The position numbers and the translations under genes were made by a program. From contig JBBQHI010000012.1 in NCBI GenBank assembly GCA_038323835.1, positions 1 through 64,000 on the forward strand: 64,000 bases of DNA, given 5' to 3'. The notes beneath the pieces were generated by a model, which ran no database searches, had not been told where the DNA came from, and saw nothing but the letters and a program-made list of their open reading frames with translations. Below are positions 1-8,260 of the stretch, one piece after another; position 1 is the stretch's first letter, and every line of letters begins with the position of its first letter. The DNA is from JACVRW01 sp038323835. Its GTDB lineage: Bacteria > Actinomycetota > Thermoleophilia > Solirubrobacterales > Thermoleophilaceae.

Positions 1-609
1 GCCCGACACGTCGCGCGTGATCGACGGGTTGTCGGCCTTGCGCGCGATCTTGTCGACCTCGTCGATGTAGATGATCCCGGTCTCGGCCTTCTTCACATCG
101 AAGTCGGCGGCCTGGATCAGCTTGAGGAGGATGTTCTCCACGTCCTCGCCCACGTAGCCGGCCTCCGTGAGCGCGGTGGCGTCGGCGATCGCGAACGGCA
201 CGTTCAGGATCTTGGCCAGCGTCTGGGCCAGGAGCGTCTTGCCGCAGCCCGTGGGGCCGAGCAGAAGGATGTTGGACTTCTGGAGCTCGAGGTCCTGCTC
301 GCCCTCGGACTGCATCATCTGCACGCGCTTGTAGTGGTTGTAGACCGCCACCGACAGCGTGCGCTTCGCCGGCTCCTGTCCCACCACGTATTCCTGGAGG
401 ACGGAGTTGATCTCCTTCGGCTTTGGAAGGTTCTCCAGATCGAAGGTCGGAGCGCCCGTCAGCTCCTCGTCGATGATCTCGTTACAGAGATCGATGCACT
501 CGTCGCAGATGTAGACGCCCGGCCCGGCGATCAGCTTCTTCACCTGACGTTGCGACTTTCCGCAGAAGCTGCAGAGGAGCTGTTCGTTTGAGTCAGTGGG
601 TCGCGCCAC
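1..609 (-). CDS. clpX: ATP-dependent Clp protease ATP-binding subunit ClpX (C-terminus outside window)
   Basis: AAA+ unfoldase that recognises tagged or misfolded proteins and threads them into the ClpP chamber. Only the first 203 residues are present; the gene runs off the left edge. The N-terminal C4 zinc finger is complete (Cys13, Cys16, Cys35, Cys38), followed by a Walker A motif GPTGCGK at about residues 118-124 and a Walker B segment ending IYIDEVDKI. The start is GTG at 609, giving MARPTDSNE, with a GGGGAG-like ribosome site about 8 bases upstream. In most bacteria clpX follows clpP directly; here an MFS/TetR pair lies between them, so clpX probably has its own promoter. Identity is certain. 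Confidence 0.97.
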   Translation of the reverse strand, partial: MARPTDSNEQLLCSFCGKSQRQVKKLIAGPGVYICDECIDLCNEIIDEELTGAPTFDLENLPKPKEINSVLQEYVVGQEPAKRTLSVAVYNHYKRVQMMQSEGEQDLELQKSNILLLGPTGCGKTLLAQTLAKILNVPFAIADATALTEAGYVGEDVENILLKLIQAADFDVKKAETGIIYIDEVDKIARKADNPSITRDVSG

Positions 610-674
610 GCAAGTTCTCCCCGTCGCGAGGGTACCAGCGGCAGCTGGCCCTGGGTCCCAGGTAGATACTCGGC

Positions 675-689
675 GGGAGCAGCGCTCCC
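675..689 (-). terminator. Hairpin between MFS gene and clpX
   Basis: A perfect GGGAGC-AGC-GCTCCC stem-loop lies 12 bases past the MFS stop codon and about 66 bases before the clpX start. There is no T-run on the minus strand, so it is not a classical intrinsic terminator. It could end MFS transcription or sit in the clpX leader. Confidence 0.4.
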
Positions 690-701
690 TTCAATTGATC
701 G

Positions 702-2159
702 TCAGGTTGCGTCGACGGCAGGCTCGGCCACCACGGCCTTGCCGTCCGCCGTGGCCCGGATCCGCGGAGTGGCCACGAAGGCGAATACCGCGGCCACCAC
801 GGCGAACCCCGCTCCGCCGAGGAAAGCGAGCTGGAAGCCCTCTGTGAGCGCGCTCGCGTCGGGGCGCCCGCCACCGGCGATGTTGTCCGTGCGCGTGTTG
901 GCGAGCGTCGAGAGCAGCGCCAGGCCGAGCGCACCGCCGATCTGCTGCGAGGTGTTGATCAGCCCGCTCGCCAGCCCGGAGTCCTGCTCCGCCACCCCGG
1001 CCACGGACGAGATGGTGACCGGTACGAAAACCATCCCCGCGCCCACGGCCGCGACCACGGACGGGCCGAGCACGTCGGAGACGAAGCTCCCGCCGGCCGA
1101 CACCTGGCTGAACCAGGCGAGCCCGATCGCCACCAGCACCAGTCCTCCGATCATCACCGGGCGCACCCCGTAGCGGGTGGCCAGCTGCGACGACACACCG
1201 GCCGCGACGATGATTCCCACCGACAGCGGCAGGTAGGCGAGACCCGCCTCGAGGGCCGAGAACCCCAGCACCTGCTGCATGTACAGGGACACGAAGAAGA
1301 ACATCGAGAACAGCCCCGCGCCGAAGATCAGCATGATCCCGTTGGCGGCCGTGAGGGCCCGCAGCTTGAAGATGCGGAACGGGACCAGCGGCTGCTCCGA
1401 GCGGCTCTCGATCACGACGAACGCGGCGAGGAGCCCTACGGCCAGGGCGAGCAGGCCGATGGTCTGAGTCGAGCCCCAGCCGGCGTTCTCGGCATCCACC
1501 AGCGCGTACACCAGGATCGTGAGGCCCGCGGTGACGCTCAGGGCGCCGGCCACGTCGAAGCGGCGGGCCATGTCGTGCGCGCGGCTCTCCGCGATCACCC
1601 GCGGGGCGATGGCCGCCGCGGCCAGTGCGATCGGCACGTTCACCCAGAACACCCACTCCCAGCCGAGGCCGTCGGTGAGGATGCCGCCCAGCAGCACGCC
1701 CGCGGCGCCGCCGCTGCCGGCCACCGCGCCCCAGACGCCCATGGCCTTGTTGCGCTCAGCGCCCTCGGTGAAGGTGGCGGCCACGATCGAGAGCGCGGCC
1801 GGCGCGAGGATCGCGCCACCGAGGCCCTGAACGGCGCGGGCCACGATCAGCTGCCCCTCGCTGTTGGCGAGCCCGCCCGCGAGGGAGGCCAAGGCGAAGA
1901 CCACGAGGCCGACCATGAACATGCGCCTGCGTCCCAGGAGGTCGGCCGCGCGACCGCCGAGCAGGAGGAAGCCGCCGAAGGTCAGCACGTAGGCGTTCAC
2001 CACCCACTGAAGGTTCTGCTGCGAGAAGTCGAGGGCGGTGCCGATGGACGGAAGCGCGACGTTCACGATCGCCGCGTCGAGCACGACGACGAACTGGGTC
2101 ATGGCGAGAAGCGCAAGGGCCTGCCATCTCCGGTCGTAGGCGGTGCGGGTCTCGGTCAT
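702..2159 (-). CDS. MFS drug exporter, DHA2 (EmrB/QacA) family
   Basis: A 485-residue integral membrane protein, the usual length for a 14-helix DHA2 proton-coupled drug exporter. The first helix carries the family's D-x-A-x-VNVALP signature. A cytoplasmic loop with GRAADLLGRRR (motif A) follows, then a glycine-rich helix matching antiporter motif C near residues 150-165. It is divergent from a TetR gene, the standard arrangement for an exporter controlled by its own substrate-sensing repressor. A TTGACA/TATAGT promoter with an embedded palindrome lies upstream. Substrate cannot be read from sequence. The pair interrupts the clpP-clpX neighbourhood, which suggests later insertion. Confidence 0.93.
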   Translation of the reverse strand: MTETRTAYDRRWQALALLAMTQFVVVLDAAIVNVALPSIGTALDFSQQNLQWVVNAYVLTFGGFLLLGGRAADLLGRRRMFMVGLVVFALASLAGGLANSEGQLIVARAVQGLGGAILAPAALSIVAATFTEGAERNKAMGVWGAVAGSGGAAGVLLGGILTDGLGWEWVFWVNVPIALAAAAIAPRVIAESRAHDMARRFDVAGALSVTAGLTILVYALVDAENAGWGSTQTIGLLALAVGLLAAFVVIESRSEQPLVPFRIFKLRALTAANGIMLIFGAGLFSMFFFVSLYMQQVLGFSALEAGLAYLPLSVGIIVAAGVSSQLATRYGVRPVMIGGLVLVAIGLAWFSQVSAGGSFVSDVLGPSVVAAVGAGMVFVPVTISSVAGVAEQDSGLASGLINTSQQIGGALGLALLSTLANTRTDNIAGGGRPDASALTEGFQLAFLGGAGFAVVAAVFAFVATPRIRATADGKAVVAEPAVDAT

Positions 2160-2222
2160 GGCGGTGCTGCCTCCGTGCGGCTCGGGTCCGGGCTTGCCGG
2201 GGATTGACCCGGCGGCTAGAAT

Positions 2223-2238
2223 CGGAAGTGGTGTTCCG
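2223..2238. promoter_or_regulatory. TetR operator copy 1 (CGGAA-N6-TTCCG)
   Basis: Inverted repeat CGGAA-gtggtg-TTCCG, about 64 bases upstream of the MFS start and just downstream of the predicted -10 box. It is also nested within a second dyad, AAGTGG...CCACTT. It matches the palindrome centred 35 bases away, so both are likely sites for the adjacent TetR protein. Confidence 0.6.
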
Positions 2239-2251
2239 GTTCCACTTAGAG

Positions 2252-2281
2252 ACTATACGGAATCGGCGTTCCGGTTGTCAA
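2252..2281 (-). promoter_or_regulatory. Predicted promoter of the MFS exporter gene
   Basis: Read on the minus strand, TTGACA (plus-strand 2276-2281) is followed after 18 bases by TATAGT (2252-2257). This is an excellent sigma-70-type promoter reading toward the MFS start at 2159. A CGGAA-N6-TTCCG palindrome fills most of the spacer, the classic position for a TetR repressor to block RNA polymerase. Confidence 0.7.
2258..2273. promoter_or_regulatory. TetR operator copy 2 (CGGAA-N6-TTCCG)
   Basis: Inverted repeat CGGAA-tcggcg-TTCCG, sitting between the -35 and -10 elements of the predicted MFS promoter. Its arms are identical to copy 1, and the GTTCCGGTT context is shared. Presence of two identical sites only in this divergent intergenic region supports regulation by the TetR gene at 2360. 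Confidence 0.65.
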
Positions 2282-2290
2282 TGGCATGGC

Positions 2291-2329
2291 TGCGGTGCTC
2301 GCCCGACCAACGCTCGGGCTGCGCTCCTC
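2291..2329. repeat. Dispersed hairpin repeat, copy A
   Basis: A 39-base element running from TGCGGTGCTC to GCGCTCCTC with an internal CCCGA-N7-TCGGG dyad. It differs at a single base from copy B at 15582-15620, and is related in inverted orientation to the cluster at 24515-24602. It lies in the tetR leader, between the MFS promoter and the TetR start. Confidence 0.75.
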
Positions 2330-2359
2330 GCCGGCGTGGTCAAGGACCGGGTCTAGAGC

Positions 2360-2959
2360 ATGGAAGCGGCCTCTCCCACACGCGCTATCCGGGCCGACGC
2401 CCGCCGCAACCGCGAGCGGGTGCTCGAGGCCGCGCGGGCCTGCTTCGCCGAGCACGGCCGGATCGCCCAGATGGACGACGTGGCCCGGCGCGCCGGTGTG
2501 GGAGTGGGCACCGTGTACCGGCACTTCCCGGACAAGGCGTCGCTCCTCGAGGCTCTGGTGGCCGAGCGCTTCGCTCAGTTCACGGCGCTGGGGCGAGAGG
2601 CCCTGGAGCACGAGGATCCCTGGGAGGGGTTCAGCGCCTGGCTCTTCGCCTGTGGCGAGCTCCAGGCCGAGGACCGCGCCTTCTGCGACAGCATGGCCGC
2701 CGGTATCGAGCCCGAGGTGGTGTTCGAGATCGCGGAGCGGTCGGGCCTCCACGACGTGAACCAGCGGGTGATCGACCGCGGCCGCAGAGCCGGCGTCATC
2801 CGCAAGGACGCCCGCCCCGAAGACATCCCCGTGATCATGGGCGGCGTGGCCGCCACCGCCCTCTCCCCCAAGGCAAAGCTCGGATGGGGCTGGCGCCGCC
2901 ACCTGGCCATCGCCCTGGACGGCATGAGGGCACCGGCGCAGTCGAAGCTGCCGGACTAG
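2360..2959 (+). CDS. TetR/AcrR family transcriptional repressor
   Basis: A 199-residue one-component regulator. The N-terminal helix-turn-helix is typical (residues about 15-60, with GVGVGTVYRHFPDK as recognition helix and following turn). The helical C-terminal ligand-binding domain is of normal length. It is divergent from the DHA2 exporter at 702-2159, and two CGGAA-N6-TTCCG palindromes lie between them, so it most likely represses the exporter and perhaps itself. The ATG at 2360 begins MEAASPTRAIRADA, which fits the family's short basic N-terminal arm. The ligand is unknown. Confidence 0.93.
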   Translation: MEAASPTRAIRADARRNRERVLEAARACFAEHGRIAQMDDVARRAGVGVGTVYRHFPDKASLLEALVAERFAQFTALGREALEHEDPWEGFSAWLFACGELQAEDRAFCDSMAAGIEPEVVFEIAERSGLHDVNQRVIDRGRRAGVIRKDARPEDIPVIMGGVAATALSPKAKLGWGWRRHLAIALDGMRAPAQSKLPD

Positions 2960-2991
2960 CTTCGAAGCGGTGGCCGAGCGCCGGCGCGCAG

Positions 2992-3576
2992 CTAGTGCTT
3001 GGAAATCACCCTGTCGATGAGGTTGTACTCGCGCGCCTCTTCGGAACTCATGAAGTAGTCGCGGTCCGTGTCGTTGGAGACCTTCTCCAGCGGCTGCCCT
3101 GTGTGCAGGGCGAGGATCTCGTCGAGGCGCCTGCGCACGTCGATGATCTCCTTGGCGTGGATCTCGATGTCCGTGGCCTGGCCCTGGAAGGCCGAGGAGA
3201 CCTGGTGGATCAGGATCTTGGCGTTGGGCAGCGCCATGCGCTTGCCCGCCGCGCCGCCGGCGAGCAGGAGCGCGCCCATGGACATGGCGATGCCGACGCA
3301 GATGGTCTGCACGTCGGGCTTGATGAACTGCATCGTGTCGTAGATGGCGAGTCCGGAGTACACGGATCCGCCGGGCGAGTTGACGTAGAGCGAGATGTCC
3401 TTGTCCGGGTCCTCGGATTCGAGGTGGAGAAGCTGGGCGACGATCAGGTTGGCGATGTCGTCGGTGACGGGGGTGCCGAGGAAGACGATCCGCTCGTTGA
3501 GAAGGCGCGAGTAGATGTCAAAGGCACGCTCGCCGCGAGAGGTCTGCTCGACGACCATGGGAACGAGTGGGCTCAT
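2992..3576 (-). CDS. clpP: ATP-dependent Clp protease proteolytic subunit
   Basis: A 194-residue serine protease subunit that forms the tetradecameric degradation chamber served by ClpX or ClpC. The catalytic triad is visible: Ser99 in AMSMGA, His124 in ILIHQ and Asp173 in DRDYF. The GQATDIEIHA handle region is also conserved. The gene is directly downstream of tig (23-base gap), as in most bacteria, and probably cotranscribed with it. Only one clpP copy is visible here, whereas many actinobacteria carry clpP1-clpP2 in tandem; a second copy may lie elsewhere. Confidence 0.97.
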   Translation of the reverse strand: MSPLVPMVVEQTSRGERAFDIYSRLLNERIVFLGTPVTDDIANLIVAQLLHLESEDPDKDISLYVNSPGGSVYSGLAIYDTMQFIKPDVQTICVGIAMSMGALLLAGGAAGKRMALPNAKILIHQVSSAFQGQATDIEIHAKEIIDVRRRLDEILALHTGQPLEKVSNDTDRDYFMSSEEAREYNLIDRVISKH

Positions 3577-3599
3577 AGGCGCGACAGTCTAGTGACGGG

Positions 3600-5009
3600 T
3601 CAGACGGTGCCTGAGGAGCCCGGCGTCCAGATCTGGCCGGACTTCTCGGCGGCTTCCTTCTCGGGCGTCCAGAGCTTGTCGCGGGCCTCCGCCGTCTCCG
3701 CCGGGATCGGCTTGGCGCTCTCCACGATCATGTCCACGGCCTTGCGCATGGCGATGTCTTCGCGCAGGGCTTCCTCGGCCCCCTGTGAGCGCGCACGCTT
3801 GAGCGCGCGCTTGACCTGCTTGTCGGTGGCGTCAGGTCCGGCGGCGGCGCGCAGCGCCTCGTCCACCTCTTCGTCGGTCGCCTCGATCTTCTCGGCCTCG
3901 ACGATGGCGGTGAGCACGGCCTCGCGCCGCAGCGCCAGCTCGGCCTCGGGCTCGGACTCCACGACGAGCTCCTCCTCGGTCTTGCCCGTCATCTCCAGGT
4001 AGCGGCGCGGGTCGATGCCCTGCGCGGAGAGCCGGTGCGAGGTGCGGTGCCACATCTCGTGGGCCTTCGAGTGGATCAGCTCCTTCGGGATCTCCACGTC
4101 GGAGGCCTCCACCACGGCGTCGACGGCGGCCGCGCGGAACTCGGTCTCGATGTTGCGGACGTCGGCCTCGGCGATGCGCTCGCCGATCTCGGTGCGCAGC
4201 TCGTCGAGCGAGTCGTAGCCGCCGGCCTCGACGGCGAACTCGTCGTCCAGCTCGGGCAGCCGCTTTTCCTTGACCTCCTTGACCTCCACGTCGAACTCCG
4301 CGGCCTGGCCGGCCAGCTGCTCGACCGGATAGTCGTCGGGGAAGGTCAGGGAGACGGTGCGGTCGTCGCCCGCGGAGGAGCCGTCGAGCTGTTCCTCGAA
4401 GCCCGGCACCAGCCGGCCCGATCCGAGCTCGAGCAGGAAGCCGCGGCCCTCGCCGCCCTCGAAGGGCTCGCCGCCGATGCGGCCGACGAAGTCCATGACC
4501 ACGTAGTCACCGCTGCCGGCGGCGCGCTCGACGGTCTCGAGCGAGGCGAGGGACTCGCGCATGCGCTCGAGCTCGGCCTGCACCTCCTCCGGGTTCACGG
4601 CGGGCTCGCGCCGCCCGACCTCGATGCCCCGGTAGTCGCCCACCTTGGCCGGCGGCACGACCCCGACCTCGATCGAGAACGTGAGCGGAGAGCCCTTCTC
4701 GGGCAGGTCGCCGATGTCCACCTGCGGGTCGCCCACGGTCGTGACTCGGGCTTCGCTGACCGCCTCCTCGTACCAGACCGGCAGCCCGCGGCGCACGGCC
4801 TCGTCGAGCACGCTCTCGCGCCCAACCTGCTGGAGCACGACCTGCGAGGGCACCTTGCCGCTGCGGAACCCGGGCACCTTCATCTCGCGCCCGATGGCCT
4901 CGGCCGCCTGCGCCAGCTGGCGCTCCACGGCGTCGCTCGGGACCTCGACCTCGAGCCGAATGCGCGAGTCGTCCAGCTCGGTGGTGGTGGTCTTCAGCGC
5001 GGTGGCCAT
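3600..5009 (-). CDS. tig: Trigger factor (ribosome-associated chaperone)
   Basis: A 469-residue chaperone that binds nascent chains at the ribosome exit tunnel. The N-terminal ribosome-docking signature GFRSGKVP is at residues 47-54. The FKBP-like prolyl isomerase domain spans about 155-245, and an acidic helical C-terminal chaperone domain follows. The ATG at 5009 gives MATALKTT, a normal trigger factor start; a TTG four codons upstream is possible but less likely. No strong ribosome site is visible, so a leaderless or weak-leader transcript is possible. It heads the tig-clpP operon. Confidence 0.96.
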   Translation of the reverse strand: MATALKTTTTELDDSRIRLEVEVPSDAVERQLAQAAEAIGREMKVPGFRSGKVPSQVVLQQVGRESVLDEAVRRGLPVWYEEAVSEARVTTVGDPQVDIGDLPEKGSPLTFSIEVGVVPPAKVGDYRGIEVGRREPAVNPEEVQAELERMRESLASLETVERAAGSGDYVVMDFVGRIGGEPFEGGEGRGFLLELGSGRLVPGFEEQLDGSSAGDDRTVSLTFPDDYPVEQLAGQAAEFDVEVKEVKEKRLPELDDEFAVEAGGYDSLDELRTEIGERIAEADVRNIETEFRAAAVDAVVEASDVEIPKELIHSKAHEMWHRTSHRLSAQGIDPRRYLEMTGKTEEELVVESEPEAELALRREAVLTAIVEAEKIEATDEEVDEALRAAAGPDATDKQVKRALKRARSQGAEEALREDIAMRKAVDMIVESAKPIPAETAEARDKLWTPEKEAAEKSGQIWTPGSSGTV

Positions 5010-5154
5010 CCGGGCGCCCAAGATAGCGTGACGCTGTGGGAAATCCCCGGCGCGGACCCTTGGAGCGACTTCAGGCCTGGATCGTGACCGGTCCGCCGGG
5101 GCACGCCTGGAGCGCGCTGGCGGACATCGCGGTGTTCTGGTTCCGGTGGGGCTC

Positions 5155-6528
5155 TCAGCGCATGCTGGCGGGCGCCGGCAGGCTGTTGAGCCGCCTCCGG
5201 TAGCCGTTCATCGCCGCCCGGGCCATGTCCCCGTGCGTCTGGCCGCGCAGCCGGGCGACGCGCTCGCGGTGGTAGGGGCTCGACAGGCTCTCCGCGTGCC
5301 CGATGACGTTGCGGGTGCGGATGCCGTAGCGGCCCTGGAGCGAGCGAGTCAGGCGCAGGGAGGCCCGCATCTGGGCGCGGTTCCCCAGCACCTGGCCGTC
5401 GCTCTGCCCCACGTGCTCGATGCCGATAGCCGTCCAGTTCAGGCCCACCGTGTGCCGGCACATGATGCTGGTGGGCACGAGGCCGTAGACCGTGCCGTCG
5501 CGGCCGATCACGTAGTGGGCGCACACCCCTGGCAGCTCACCCAGCTCCACGTCGGGCGAGTCGTTGGCGAATGTGCTCAGGACGGGCGCCAGCGTGTCGG
5601 TGGCGGTGTAGTGCTCGACGATCACCCGGGGGTGGCGGAGTCGGTAGTCGTCGATCCCATAGTGGCGCCGGGCGTAGGCGCGCATCTCCTGTTGGCGGCG
5701 CGACCCGAACGGGATCGGCCGGTTCACCACACGCTGGGGGGCCACGGCCCGCGCCACGGCCATGGCGGCCCCGGCCTGACGGGACACGCCGCGCGCCGGC
5801 TGTCGTCCCGCGGGAAGCTCGACCACGAACGCCGTGTCGTCGCGGAAGTGGTGGTTCTGCCAGCCGCTGGCGGTGCCGTGGTACGGACCGATGGCCCGGC
5901 GCGGCAGGAGGCCGCGGCGGCTGTATAGGCGCTCCAGGAACGGGTCCCCGTCCGAGCGGACCACGATCCGGAGCGCCTGGTGGTACCAGAGCGTGACCCG
6001 CGGCCGCTCGCGCTCGATGAAGCGTGAGATGGCCTGCGTCTCGGGCTCCGAGCCGGCGGCCGATCCGGAGTGGTAGGTGTCGAAGGGGCGCCCGTCCGCC
6101 CGCCAGCCGTCCGGGAAGTTGCGGTTCAGGTCCACGCCCCGCGAGTTCTGCCGCGTGCCCGTGGCGGCGCCGTCCGGGTTCACGCTGTCGATCAGCCAGA
6201 GGGCGGTGCCGCGCGGCGGCGTGGCGCGGCGCAGCCGGGCCACCACCTGCCGCCCGGCGTTCTCGGTGCCGTGGATGGACCCGATCACCAGCACCTTGAC
6301 CCGCGCCCGCGCGCTTCCGACGCGCAGCGCGCGGATGGGGCGGCCCTGCGCGGAGCGGCCCACCAGCACGCTTCCCGGCTCGGCCGCGGCGACGGGGGCC
6401 GGTCTGGGAGGCGCCGCGAGGGCGAGCTCGGCACGGGGGGCGCCCCCGCCGCCGTCGTGCCGGGTCTCCGCGGCCCACAGGCCGACGGCCAGAACCGCCA
6501 ACACCAGGATCGTGGCTGTGCGCCGCAT
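5155..6528 (-). CDS. Secreted M14-type zinc carboxypeptidase fused to N-acetylmuramoyl-L-alanine amidase
   Basis: A 457-residue protein with an N-terminal signal peptide (hydrophobic residues 6-20) and two hydrolase domains. Residues about 55-245 form an M14 peptidase: zinc ligands His86 and Glu89 (HGTE), substrate-binding Arg136 (LNRNFP), third ligand His183 (WYHQ) and catalytic Glu237 (VVELP). Residues about 285-445 form an amidase_2/PGRP fold with zinc-ligand candidates His306 (VEHYTATD), His359 (CRHTVG) and a late histidine (411 or 420). One domain would trim stem peptides and the other would cut the muramyl-alanine amide, so the protein is a predicted bifunctional peptidoglycan hydrolase. 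Family calls are firm; dual activity is inference. Confidence 0.85.
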   Translation of the reverse strand: MRRTATILVLAVLAVGLWAAETRHDGGGGAPRAELALAAPPRPAPVAAAEPGSVLVGRSAQGRPIRALRVGSARARVKVLVIGSIHGTENAGRQVVARLRRATPPRGTALWLIDSVNPDGAATGTRQNSRGVDLNRNFPDGWRADGRPFDTYHSGSAAGSEPETQAISRFIERERPRVTLWYHQALRIVVRSDGDPFLERLYSRRGLLPRRAIGPYHGTASGWQNHHFRDDTAFVVELPAGRQPARGVSRQAGAAMAVARAVAPQRVVNRPIPFGSRRQQEMRAYARRHYGIDDYRLRHPRVIVEHYTATDTLAPVLSTFANDSPDVELGELPGVCAHYVIGRDGTVYGLVPTSIMCRHTVGLNWTAIGIEHVGQSDGQVLGNRAQMRASLRLTRSLQGRYGIRTRNVIGHAESLSSPYHRERVARLRGQTHGDMARAAMNGYRRRLNSLPAPASMR

Positions 6529-6587
6529 CCCACCGAGTATGTCGCCCGCCTCCCGCCGCCTGGCCGTGGCCGAGTAGATTCGCGCCG

Positions 6588-7751
6588 ATGACCGCCGAGC
6601 TGGCCGCGCGGGCCGCCTCCGAGGGCCGGATTGCGATCGACACCGAGTTCGTGTCCGAGCGCCGCTACCGAGCGCTGCTGTGCCTGGTCCAGGTGGCGGT
6701 GCCCGACCTCGACGCGCCGGACGGCGTGCGCACCGAGGTGCTGGATCCGCTGGGGGACGACTTCGGCGACGATGATGCGGCCAGCCTCGGCCGGGTGCTG
6801 GCCGACCCGGAGGTGCAGGTGGTGGTGCACGCCGGGCGCCAGGACGTGGCCATCCTGCGACGCGAGTGGCGCACCGACGTGCGGAACGTCTTCGACACCC
6901 AGGTGGCCGCCGGCTTCCTCGGCATGGGCAGCCAGGAGGGGTACGAGTCGCTCGTGCGGCGCGTCCTGGGCGAGCGCCTCAAGGGCTCCGAGGGCTTCAC
7001 CCGCTGGGATCGCCGGCCGCTCACCGATCTTCAGCTCGAGTACGCCGCCGACGACGCGCGCTGCCTGTTGGCCGTGGGCGAGGGCCTGGAGCACCAGCTC
7101 GGGGAGCGCGGGCGGCTCGGGTGGGCGCGCGAGGAATGCCGCGCCCTCGAGGAGGTGACCGACGAGCGCACGCCGGACCAGATCTTCGAGCGCCTTCCCC
7201 GGCTGGGACGCCTGAGCGAGACCGGGCGGGCGGTGGCGCGCGAGCTCGTGGAGTGGCGCGAGGAGAGCGCCCGCTCACTGGACCGGCCCGTGGGCTTCGT
7301 GCTCCCCGACCAGGCGCTGATGGAGCTGGCCCGGCGCGCGCCCACGGACCCGAACGGGCTCGAGCAGATCCGCGGTCTGCCGCCCCAGACGCTGCACCGG
7401 CGGGGCGACCGCCTGATCGCCGCGATCGAGCGCGGGAGCCGGCGCGAGCCGCCGCCCCCTCCCCCCTCCCCGCCCTCCCGCGACCAGGTCGACGCGCCGC
7501 TGGTGTCGCTCGCGCAGGCGCTCGTGCGCCAGCGGTCGATGGACAGCGGCGTGGCGGTGGAGCTGATCGCCACCCAGTCGGAGCTCACCGCCCTGGTATC
7601 CGCCGCCCGGCGCGGCGACGAGGCCGACGGCCTGCGCGTGACCGAGGGCTGGCGCCGCGAGCTGGTGGGCGACGAGCTGCGCGAGCTCCTGGCCGGCCGC
7701 CGGCGCCTCAGTGTCGGACCCGATCGCTCGCTCCAGGTGTCCGAGGACTGA
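6588..7751 (+). CDS. rnd: Ribonuclease D (3'-5' exoribonuclease, HRDC domain)
   Basis: A 387-residue DEDD-family exonuclease involved in tRNA 3' maturation and stable RNA turnover. Exo motif I is IDTEF near residue 18, motif II includes HAGRQD near residue 85, and motif III is EYAADDARCLL near residue 150. An HRDC nucleic-acid-binding domain follows (about 215-290). A proline-rich linker and a helical tail end the protein. The ATG at 6588 gives a short N-terminus in line with the family. It is the first gene of a plus-strand run continuing to 11409. Confidence 0.93.
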   Translation: MTAELAARAASEGRIAIDTEFVSERRYRALLCLVQVAVPDLDAPDGVRTEVLDPLGDDFGDDDAASLGRVLADPEVQVVVHAGRQDVAILRREWRTDVRNVFDTQVAAGFLGMGSQEGYESLVRRVLGERLKGSEGFTRWDRRPLTDLQLEYAADDARCLLAVGEGLEHQLGERGRLGWAREECRALEEVTDERTPDQIFERLPRLGRLSETGRAVARELVEWREESARSLDRPVGFVLPDQALMELARRAPTDPNGLEQIRGLPPQTLHRRGDRLIAAIERGSRREPPPPPPSPPSRDQVDAPLVSLAQALVRQRSMDSGVAVELIATQSELTALVSAARRGDEADGLRVTEGWRRELVGDELRELLAGRRRLSVGPDRSLQVSED

Positions 7752-7771
7752 TCGGGGGTACGGTGCCCGGC

Positions 7772-8260
7772 GTGGCCACTAACCCGAAGTTCCTCGGCAT
7801 CTACCTGAACGACCATCTGGCCGGCTCCACCGTGGGCGTGGAGCTGGTCAACCGGGCGGCGAAGTCGAACCGCGGGAGCGAGTACGGGGACTTCCTGGCC
7901 CAGCTCGCGGAGGAGATCGGCGAGGACCGCGACGAGCTTCAGCGGATCATGGACGCACTGGATGTCCGGCGCGACCACCCCAAGGTGCTGGCGGCGTGGA
8001 CGGCGGAGAAGTTCGGGCGCCTGAAGCCCAACGGCCAGCTCACGGGGTACTCGCCGCTCAGCCGGCTGGTGGAGCTGGAGGGTCTCGCGCTCGGGATCAC
8101 CGGGAAGCTCGGTCTCTGGCGCACCCTCCTGGGCCTCGTCCCCGCCGAGCCGCGTCTCGACAAGGCGCAGCTCGCCCGCCTCGAGGAGCGTGCGCGGCAC
8201 CAGCGCGACGAGATGGAGGACCACCGGCTGCGCGCCTCGCACGAGGCGCTGCGCGACTAG
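7772..8260 (+). CDS. Conserved-looking helical protein of unknown function
   Basis: A 162-residue soluble protein, probably all-helical, with charged amphipathic segments and a C-terminal Arg/Glu-rich helix. Nothing matches a family I can name. The N-terminus (MATNPKFLGIYLNDHLAG) looks like a real protein start. GTG at 7772 is chosen, but an in-frame GTG at 7763 is closer to a GGGGG run and cannot be excluded. Its stop codon directly abuts the ATG of the carboxyltransferase gene, so the two are almost certainly cotranscribed and could be functionally linked. Confidence 0.75.
   Translation: MATNPKFLGIYLNDHLAGSTVGVELVNRAAKSNRGSEYGDFLAQLAEEIGEDRDELQRIMDALDVRRDHPKVLAAWTAEKFGRLKPNGQLTGYSPLSRLVELEGLALGITGKLGLWRTLLGLVPAEPRLDKAQLARLEERARHQRDEMEDHRLRASHEALRD

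Noticed and set aside
5022..5154. tRNA gene next to tig
   Set aside because: No acceptor stem/T-loop pattern such as GGTTCGAxTCC could be found in this or any other intergenic gap.
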